Positions 7,517 through 12,820 of a stretch of DNA of 12,820 bases are shown here, piece by piece. The first letter of the stretch is position 1; the number at the start of each line of letters is the position of its first letter. Source of the stretch: Verrucomicrobiaceae bacterium (GTDB lineage Bacteria > Verrucomicrobiota > Verrucomicrobiia > Verrucomicrobiales > Verrucomicrobiaceae); assembly GCA_947463285.1 (NCBI GenBank), contig CANHTV010000061.1:1-12820 (forward strand). The letters run 5' to 3'. Position numbers and translations under genes: made by a program. The notes under the pieces were generated by a model, which worked only from the letters and a program-made list of their open reading frames with translations, searched no databases and was not told the origin of the DNA.

Positions 7517-8275
7517 TCACGGACGCCAGCGGCGGAACTCAATGACCTGATGAGTCAGTGCCAAAAACAGCAGCGCCAGACTCGTGTAATAAACCAGAGG
7601 CCGCGTGTCGATGAGCCCGCTCGTGAAGGTGCGGATGTGCTCCATGCTTGCAAAGTAGTTCGTGATGTCCACGAAAGACTCCGAGACCTTTCGGCCCACC
7701 ACCATGATGAACAGCCCCGCCAGAAAGTGCAGCAGGCTCAGCGTGAAGGACACAATCGCCGCCACGATTTGATTCGAGGTGAGTGATGAGGCAAAACAAC
7801 CGATGGCCAAATTAAACATACCCATCGCCAGCAGGATGAGATAACTACCCTTAAGTGCACCCGCAGGGATCTCCACAGCACCAGCCGTGATCCAGTCCAC
7901 AAATTGAAAGTTGATGTAACTCGGCACCCACAGCACGCAGTAAACCAGCAGCGCCGCCAGGTACTTCGACCACACCACCTGCCACGCATGAACCGGCGCG
8001 GTAAACAGCGTCTCAAAGGTTCCCATCTTTTTCTCCTCGGCAAAAAGGCGCATCGTCAGCAGCGGGAATACGAAGAAATAGGATAGCCAAAACCAGTTCG
8101 GCTGGAAGATCCAGGTGACGATGGAGCCCTCACTCGGCGCACTTTCCAGCACCGACAAAGCCGCACGGAAAGAATAACCACTGAGAATCATCACCAGCGC
8201 CAGAACGATGTAGGCCACCGGTGAAATGAAGAAAGCTCGCAGTTCTTTTTTAAAGAGTACCCAGAAAGTGCGCAT
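7517..8275 (-). CDS. ABC-2 type permease, GldF-like
   Basis: Membrane subunit of the ABC system; 252 residues with about six hydrophobic helices (roughly 16-38, 62-78, 106-126, 143-165, 172-194 and 226-244). The cytoplasmic loop AEEKKMGTFETLFTAPV (79-95) is the conserved ABC-2 coupling segment. The C-terminal FTSGLIDTRPLVYYTSL (217-233) is typical of the permeases that pair with GldG-like proteins. The N-terminus, with a charged amphipathic stretch (FKKELRAFF) before the first helix, is also usual, which supports the ATG at 8275. It lies 33 bases after the ATPase gene. Its stop is 58 bases before the preferred GldG-like start, so the three genes are almost certainly one transcript. It should form the membrane pore or flippase part, as a homodimer in the absence of a second permease gene (inference). 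Confidence 0.9.
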   Translation of the reverse strand: MRTFWVLFKKELRAFFISPVAYIVLALVMILSGYSFRAALSVLESAPSEGSIVTWIFQPNWFWLSYFFVFPLLTMRLFAEEKKMGTFETLFTAPVHAWQVVWSKYLAALLVYCVLWVPSYINFQFVDWITAGAVEIPAGALKGSYLILLAMGMFNLAIGCFASSLTSNQIVAAIVSFTLSLLHFLAGLFIMVVGRKVSESFVDITNYFASMEHIRTFTSGLIDTRPLVYYTSLALLFLALTHQVIEFRRWRP

Positions 8276-8308
8276 GAGAAAAAACAGAGTGTGCCAGTTG
8301 GCGAAATT

Positions 8309-9247
8309 TTACTTAGAGGGATCAGAGGCGGCCAGATCCACAAAAACATCCTCAAGACTCGGCAACTGCCAGTGCATCTCACGGATTTTCCATTGTTGCT
8401 TCAGCGCCAGCTCCATGAGCGCCTCGCGCACATCATGCCGGGCCTCCACACGGACAGAGAGGTAAAGCCAGCCTTCTTGCACGGTGTCCAGAGTCGCCTT
8501 ACGCACGCCAGGAAGCGACTCAATGAGGTTCGTGATCTCCCCTTCCCCCTGCATCTCCAGCTGCACCACGGACGCCGCGCGCAGCTTGCGAGTCAAGTTT
8601 TCTGGCGTGTCCACGGCCCGAATGCGTCCGCGATGGATCATGATGACGCGATCACAGACAGCTTCGACTTCCTGCAAAATGTGGGTGGAAAGCAGGATCG
8701 TATGCGCCGGGCGCAAGCTACGCAGCAGCTCACGGACCTGACGGATCTGCACCGGGTCCAGGCCGTTCGTCGGCTCATCCAAAATCAACAAAGGCGGCTG
8801 GTGCACCAGCGCATCAGCCAGCGCCACACGCTGACGATAGCCCTTGGAGAGATTACCAATCAAGCGACGACGCATGTCTGTGAGAGCACACAGCTCCATC
8901 ACTTCCCCCACTCGAAAGCGCAGTTTTTTGCCAGACAGCCCCTTCAGCTCCGCGCGAAAGTTCAGGTACTCCTTCACTCTCATCTCAGTGTAGAGAGGTG
9001 CCATCTCAGGCATGTAGCCCACGGACTTCCGCAGCTCGATCGACTGCTGAAAAACATCAAAGCCATTCACCCGCGCCGTCCCACTCGTCGGCGGCATGTA
9101 GCCTGATAGGATGCGCATCGTCGTGGATTTACCAGCCCCATTAGGCCCCAGAAATCCGACAATCTCCCCAGGCTCCACTTTAAAAGACACATGATCCACC
9201 GCAGTGCGTCCTGCATACTGCTTGGTGAGGTCCTGAACTTCAATCAT
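8309..9247 (-). CDS. ABC transporter ATP-binding protein, GldA-like
   Basis: Cytoplasmic ATPase that powers the adjacent permease; 312 residues. The nucleotide-binding domain is complete: Walker A GPNGAGKST (34-42), the Q-loop region VGYMPEMAPLY (76-86, with the Pro-Glu seen in ABC-2 exporters in place of Gln), signature LSKGYRQRVALA (133-144, a G-Y variant of LSGGQ), Walker B LLILDEPTNGLD (153-164) and the switch histidine H189. A C-terminal domain of about 90 residues, ending SLEDVFVDLA, is usual in exporter ATPases of the drug, lipid and Gld type. First gene of the operon. Translation starts at the ATG at 9247, immediately before the conserved strand MIEVQDLTKQY, with no Shine-Dalgarno sequence. 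A good sigma70-like promoter is upstream at 9291-9319. Confidence 0.94.
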   Translation of the reverse strand: MIEVQDLTKQYAGRTAVDHVSFKVEPGEIVGFLGPNGAGKSTTMRILSGYMPPTSGTARVNGFDVFQQSIELRKSVGYMPEMAPLYTEMRVKEYLNFRAELKGLSGKKLRFRVGEVMELCALTDMRRRLIGNLSKGYRQRVALADALVHQPPLLILDEPTNGLDPVQIRQVRELLRSLRPAHTILLSTHILQEVEAVCDRVIMIHRGRIRAVDTPENLTRKLRAASVVQLEMQGEGEITNLIESLPGVRKATLDTVQEGWLYLSVRVEARHDVREALMELALKQQWKIREMHWQLPSLEDVFVDLAASDPSK

Positions 9248-9290
9248 CGGTATAAAAGGGGCTGAAAATAGGCTTGAGGGGAGAATCTTG

Positions 9291-9319
9291 ATTAAAGCCC
9301 GCCGCTAAGCCCATAGCAA
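9291..9319 (-). promoter_or_regulatory. Sigma70-like promoter of the Gld-type ABC operon
   Basis: Read on the minus strand, TTGCTA (9319-9314; 4 of 6 consensus) and TTTAAT (9296-9291; 5 of 6) are separated by exactly 17 bases. Transcription would start near 9284, giving a leader of roughly 38 bases before the ATPase ATG at 9247. Whether this group's sigma factor uses these hexamers is assumed. Confidence 0.42.
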
Positions 9320-9413
9320 CCCTGGAAAACACCAGCCTGCATTTATCATCAAACTCCACAATTTCAGATTTAGCCCAGATGCAGTAGCAGTTTTCAGTCG
9401 CAGGGCGCATCGC

Positions 9414-9445
9414 TTGACTGCAATCCGCTGCTGCGTGCGTATACT
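9414..9445 (+). promoter_or_regulatory. Possible promoter of the M28 peptidase gene, giving a very short leader
   Basis: TTGACT (9414-9419) and TATACT (9440-9445) resemble -35 and -10 hexamers, but the 20-base spacer is longer than the ideal 17. If TATACT is the -10 element, transcription would begin about 5 bases before the ATG at 9457, so the mRNA would be almost leaderless. That fits the absence of any Shine-Dalgarno sequence there. Confidence 0.33.
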
Positions 9446-9456
9446 TACACCCGACC

Positions 9457-12393
9457 ATGCGCCTGCACGCCTTCCTTTTCCTCGCCACCAGCCTGACTGC
9501 CTCTGCCCAGACGGAGGCAGATTTTCTCACCAACATCCGCCAGCTCACTTTTGAAGGTCGCCGTGCGGGGGAAGGCTACTTCAATGCCGATGGCTCGAAG
9601 ATGGTCTTCCAGTCGGAGCGTGAGCCCGGGAACCCTTTTTATCAGATCTACCTGATGGATCTGGAAACCGGAGATCAGGAGAGAATCTCCCCCGGCATGG
9701 GCAAGACGACCTGCGCATGGATGCACCCTGATGGCAAACGCATCCTCTTCGCCAGCACTCACACCGACCCGAAGTCCAAGGACCTCCAGGCCGCTGAATA
9801 CAAAGACCGCGAGACCAGCCGCGTGCGGAAGTACTCCTGGGACTACGATGCAAACTACGAGATCTGGGAATACACGCTCGCCGACAAATCGCTGAAGAAC
9901 CTCACCAACAAGCTCGGCTACGACGCGGAAGGTGGTTGGTCGCCCGATGGCACAAAGCTCGTCTTTGCCAGCAATCGCGCTGCTTATGAAAAAAACCTCT
10001 TTAAAGAGGACCAGGAGCGCCTCAAGATCGACAAGCAGTTCTTCATGGACCTCTACATCGCCGATGCGGATGGCTCGAACGTGAAACAGATCACCGACGT
10101 ACCCGGCTACGATGGCGGCCCGTTTTTCAGCGCCGATGGCAAGCGCATCTGCTGGCGTCGCTTCACCCCGAAGGGCGATGTCGCGGAAGTCTGGAGCATG
10201 AACATCGACGGCAGTGATCAGCGCCAACTCACGAAGCTCGGAGCCATGAGCTGGGCTCCGTATTTTCATCCCAGTGGCGAGTATTTGATCTTCACCACGA
10301 ACCTCAACGGCTTCGCCAACTTCGAGCTCTACCTCGTCGATGCCGCCGGCAAACACGCCCCCGTCCGCGTCACCACTACGGATGGCTTCGATGGCCTGCC
10401 CGTCTTCTCCCCCGATGGCAAAAAGCTCTCCTGGACCAGCGGACGCACCGCAAATACTCAGAGCCAGATCTTCATGGCCGACTGGGACCACGATCACGCG
10501 CGAGCAGCTCTGGAAATCGAGTCAAAGGTCAATGAAGTCAAGGCGGCCAAAGCACCCGACGTCTCTAATACAGCCGCAGACATCAATCCCGCCGACCTCC
10601 GTCAGCACGTGACCTACCTCGCCAGCGATGAGCTGGAAGGTCGCCTCACCGGCACGAATGGTGAAAAGCTTGCCACCCAGTACGTCGCGGATGTTTTCAA
10701 AGGCATCGGCCTCCAGGAATACGGTGACGAAGCTTGGTTCGAGCCCTTCGAGTTCACAGCGGGTGTGGCTTTGGGGGAGGGCAACACCTTGACCCTTATT
10801 GACAATGCCTTGACCGTTGACCCGAAACTAACCGCTGACCGTGACTGGCGTCCGCTCTCCTTCTCGCAGCTCGGCGAAGTCAAAACCGCGCCCATCGTCT
10901 TCGCCGGCTACGGCATCGAGACGCCCGACGAAGCCACCGGCAGCGATGGCAAGAAGCTCGAAGCCTACAGCAGCTATGCCCACCTCGACGTGAAGGACAA
11001 ATGGGTGCTCGTGCTCCGCTACCTACCGGAAGGCATGAAGAAAGAGCAGCGCGACGACCTCACCCGTTACGCCAGTCTTCGTCACAAAGCCCTCGTCGCC
11101 CGTCAAAAGGGTGCCAAAGGGCTCATCATCGCCAGTGGCCCGAACAGCAAGGTCGTGGACCAGCTCGTGCCGATGAGCTTTGATGCCTCCCTCGCCACCT
11201 CCGGCATTGCTGCCATCAGCGTCACCGATGCGCTCGCCGACAAGCTTTTGAAGCCCACCGGCAAGACGTTGAAGGAACTCCAGGACAAGCTCGACACGGG
11301 CGACCTCATGGGCGGCTTCGACTGCGGCAAACTCATGCTCTCTGCCAAGATCGACATCCGCCAGGAAAAGAAAACCGGCCGTAATGTGCTCGGCGTGCTA
11401 CCCGCCAAGGACAAGCCTGATCCGCATGTCGCTCCGCTGATCGTTTGTGCCCACATTGACCACCTCGGCAACAAAGGTGGTGGCAACTCCCGAGCCAAGG
11501 GAGACGACCTCAACAAGATCCACCACGGCGCTGACGACAACGCCAGTGGTGTCGCAGGCGTGATCGAGATCGCCCAATACCTCGCCGACCTCAAAAAGAC
11601 CGGAAAAATCAAACTCACCCGCGATGTCATCTTCGCCGCATGGAGTGGCGAAGAGCTTGGCCTGCTCGGCAGCAATCACTTCGTCGAGTCTTTGGCCAAA
11701 ATGTTTCGTGGTGACCCGAACGGCAAACTCACCGGCATGTTCGCCGCCTGTTTAAACATGGACATGATCGGTCGTTTTCAGAAAACGCTCGTTCTGCAAG
11801 GTGTCGGCTCCAGTTCCTGGTGGGCCAAGGAGATCGAGAAACGCAATGCCCCCATCGGCCTGCCCATCACGACGCAAAATGATGCCCACCTGCCGACCGA
11901 TAGCACCACCTTCTACCTGCGCGGCATTCCCACGCTGAACGCCTTCACGGGCAGCCATGCCGACTATCACATGCCCAGCGATACGGCGGACAAGATCGAC
12001 TACGAGAACGCCACGAAGATCACCAAGCTCATGTCACTCATCTCCCGCAGTATCGCCACCGCTGCTAACAATCCCGACTACGTCGCCATGGACGCGCCGA
12101 AAAATCAGGGCACTCGCGGCGGCATGAGAGCCTACCTCGGCACCATCCCCGACTATGCTCAGGGAGACACCAAAGGCGTGAAACTCAGTGGCGTCTCCCC
12201 CATCGGTCCTGCGGCCAAAGGCGGCGTCAAAGGTGGTGACATTATCATCAAGCTCGGCGGCAAGGACGTTCTGAACATCTATGACTACACCAGCCTCATG
12301 GGTGAGCTAAAAATCGGCGCCGAGACCACCATCACTGTTCTGCGTGAAGACAAGGAACTGACGCTAAAGATCATCCCAGGCTCACGGGAGTAA
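9457..12393 (+). CDS. Secreted fusion: TolB-like propeller + M28 zinc peptidase (PA-like insert) + PDZ
   Basis: The 978-residue product has a signal peptide (1-17, cut after ASA). Six PD40-type repeats of the form F/W-x-PDG-x-x-hydrophobic follow, near residues 42, 90, 161, 225, 270 and 317, enough for one complete six-bladed propeller. A linker (350-375) leads to the peptidase half. YLASDELEGRLTGTNGEK (387-404) opens it, a PA-like domain lies at about 436-600 (with VFAGYGI at 481-487), and the M28 core spans 640-870. All expected di-zinc residues are present: H666 (AHIDHLG), bridging D694 (GADDNASG), catalytic E732 and ligand E733 (SGEELGLLGS), D769 (NMDMIGR) and H838 (ADYHMPSDT). A PDZ domain closes the protein (about 890-975). 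It should be an active periplasmic or secreted aminopeptidase, with the propeller and PDZ binding substrate or partners (inference). No Shine-Dalgarno sequence precedes the ATG; the signal peptide supports this start. Divergent from the ABC operon. Confidence 0.92.
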   Translation: MRLHAFLFLATSLTASAQTEADFLTNIRQLTFEGRRAGEGYFNADGSKMVFQSEREPGNPFYQIYLMDLETGDQERISPGMGKTTCAWMHPDGKRILFASTHTDPKSKDLQAAEYKDRETSRVRKYSWDYDANYEIWEYTLADKSLKNLTNKLGYDAEGGWSPDGTKLVFASNRAAYEKNLFKEDQERLKIDKQFFMDLYIADADGSNVKQITDVPGYDGGPFFSADGKRICWRRFTPKGDVAEVWSMNIDGSDQRQLTKLGAMSWAPYFHPSGEYLIFTTNLNGFANFELYLVDAAGKHAPVRVTTTDGFDGLPVFSPDGKKLSWTSGRTANTQSQIFMADWDHDHARAALEIESKVNEVKAAKAPDVSNTAADINPADLRQHVTYLASDELEGRLTGTNGEKLATQYVADVFKGIGLQEYGDEAWFEPFEFTAGVALGEGNTLTLIDNALTVDPKLTADRDWRPLSFSQLGEVKTAPIVFAGYGIETPDEATGSDGKKLEAYSSYAHLDVKDKWVLVLRYLPEGMKKEQRDDLTRYASLRHKALVARQKGAKGLIIASGPNSKVVDQLVPMSFDASLATSGIAAISVTDALADKLLKPTGKTLKELQDKLDTGDLMGGFDCGKLMLSAKIDIRQEKKTGRNVLGVLPAKDKPDPHVAPLIVCAHIDHLGNKGGGNSRAKGDDLNKIHHGADDNASGVAGVIEIAQYLADLKKTGKIKLTRDVIFAAWSGEELGLLGSNHFVESLAKMFRGDPNGKLTGMFAACLNMDMIGRFQKTLVLQGVGSSSWWAKEIEKRNAPIGLPITTQNDAHLPTDSTTFYLRGIPTLNAFTGSHADYHMPSDTADKIDYENATKITKLMSLISRSIATAANNPDYVAMDAPKNQGTRGGMRAYLGTIPDYAQGDTKGVKLSGVSPIGPAAKGGVKGGDIIIKLGGKDVLNIYDYTSLMGELKIGAETTITVLREDKELTLKIIPGSRE

Positions 12394-12404
12394 GTGTTTG
12401 CACC

Positions 12405-12443
12405 ATGCGACTCCAAGGCCGAAGCACTGAGCTGTTCTTATGA
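12405..12443 (+). CDS. Possible 12-codon leader peptide overlapping the menA start
   Basis: A tiny frame, MRLQGRSTELFL, begins 12 bases after the M28 peptidase stop and ends in a TGA that overlaps the menA ATG as ATGA. The arrangement would allow translational coupling to menA. A GGAG lies 14 bases before its ATG, too far to be convincing. A frame this short is easily chance. Confidence 0.15.
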   Translation: MRLQGRSTELFL

Positions 12444-12820
12444 TGTCACGTCTGCATGATTGGATTCAAGCCGCTCGTCCCAAAACGCTCGGCGCAGCGG
12501 TTGCTCCAGTTTTGGTCGGCAGCTGCATCGGCTGGCGCATGGTCGGTCATTTTGATCTCACCTTGCTGGCCTGCACCCTGGGCAGTTGTCTGGCGCTGCA
12601 AATCGCCACGAACTGGTTCAACGACGCGCTGGATTTTAAACAAGGCAAAGACACCGCCGCCCGCGTCGGCCCTCGCCGCATCACCGCCGCAGGTGCCGTT
12701 TCGGCGGAGTCGGTCATGCTCGCAGGCTTTCTCATGCTGGGCGTGGCCATCGCCTTGTCTATTCCGCTGATCATGGCACGTGGTCTGCCCATTCTGGTGA
12801 TCGGCATCCCGTCTCTGTAC
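12440..12820 (+). CDS. menA: 1,4-dihydroxy-2-naphthoate polyprenyltransferase, N-terminal part (cut by window edge)
   Basis: Membrane prenyltransferase of the UbiA superfamily that joins a polyprenyl chain to 1,4-dihydroxy-2-naphthoate, giving demethylmenaquinone. The frame is open for 127 codons to the window edge; full enzymes are about 300 residues. WIQAARPKTLGAAVAPVLVGS (8-28) is the family's characteristic N-terminus. The first aspartate-rich motif for Mg-diphosphate binding, NDALDFKQGKD (61-71), is followed by RVGPRRITAAG (75-85), which distinguishes MenA from UbiA and other relatives. Hydrophobic helices lie at about 18-33, 40-57, 92-112 and 115 onward. Two consecutive ATGs (12440 and 12443) could each start it. 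No Shine-Dalgarno sequence is present. It follows the peptidase gene by 46 bases on the same strand, so cotranscription is possible. Its presence implies menaquinone respiration by the classical Men pathway. Confidence 0.92.
   Translation, partial: MMSRLHDWIQAARPKTLGAAVAPVLVGSCIGWRMVGHFDLTLLACTLGSCLALQIATNWFNDALDFKQGKDTAARVGPRRITAAGAVSAESVMLAGFLMLGVAIALSIPLIMARGLPILVIGIPSLY

Noticed and set aside
8291..9106. 271-codon plus-strand open frame opposite the ABC ATPase
   Set aside because: Antisense shadow rich in His, Gln and Arg. The minus frame has complete Walker A, signature and Walker B motifs.
9240..9548. 102-codon minus-strand frame spanning the divergent promoter region
   Set aside because: It overlaps the start of the M28 gene and the promoter of the ABC operon, with no recognisable domain or start signal.
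9445..10497. 350-codon minus-strand open frame opposite the M28 peptidase gene
   Set aside because: A shadow of a high-GC coding strand. The plus frame carries a signal peptide, six propeller repeats and all M28 ligands. The antisense product is a low-complexity Gly/Val/Glu-rich sequence without motifs.

Overview
The window is a stretch of bacterial chromosome with nine complete or near-complete genes and one gene cut at each edge. No insertion sequences, tRNAs, rRNAs or CRISPR arrays are visible, and no gap between genes exceeds about 210 bases. The gene set is a 2-oxoglutarate dehydrogenase E1, MenA, a type IV prepilin peptidase, a VanX-type lipoprotein, a GldA/F/G-like ABC system with a DUF4340 partner, and a large secreted M28 peptidase with a propeller and a PDZ domain. 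It suggests a Gram-negative, menaquinone-using, envelope-rich bacterium. The PVC group, and Verrucomicrobiota in particular, is my best guess. This is inference from overall flavour, not a proven assignment. Hardly any gene has a convincing Shine-Dalgarno sequence.

Layout. Positions 1-1133 (-) hold the N-terminal 377 residues of SucA, running off the left edge. Positions 1214-2368 (-) hold a prepilin peptidase with an unusual insert of about 105 residues before its second catalytic aspartate. Divergently from it, 2470-3156 (+) encodes a VanX/DdpX-like D-Ala-D-Ala dipeptidase made as a lipoprotein. An AT-rich gap with a likely promoter precedes 3297-4043 (+), an unassigned protein with a ParA/MinD-like but degenerate P-loop. 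A strong hairpin at 4072-4101 separates it from the convergent operon to its right.

Positions 9247-4108 (-) form a four-gene operon: ABC ATPase, ABC-2 permease, GldG-like auxiliary protein, then a DUF4340 protein that appears to consist of four tandem copies of one fold. Together they look like a Gld-type ABC exporter or envelope machine of unknown substrate. A sigma70-like promoter sits at 9291-9319.

Divergently, 9457-12393 (+) encodes a 978-residue secreted protein: signal peptide, six-bladed TolB-like propeller, M28 zinc peptidase with a PA-like insert, and a C-terminal PDZ domain. It is followed by the start of menA (12440 to the right edge).

The most unusual items are the propeller-peptidase-PDZ fusion, the orphan degenerate P-loop protein, the fourfold DUF4340 protein and the prepilin peptidase insert. 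I see no convincing wholly new defence or mobile system.
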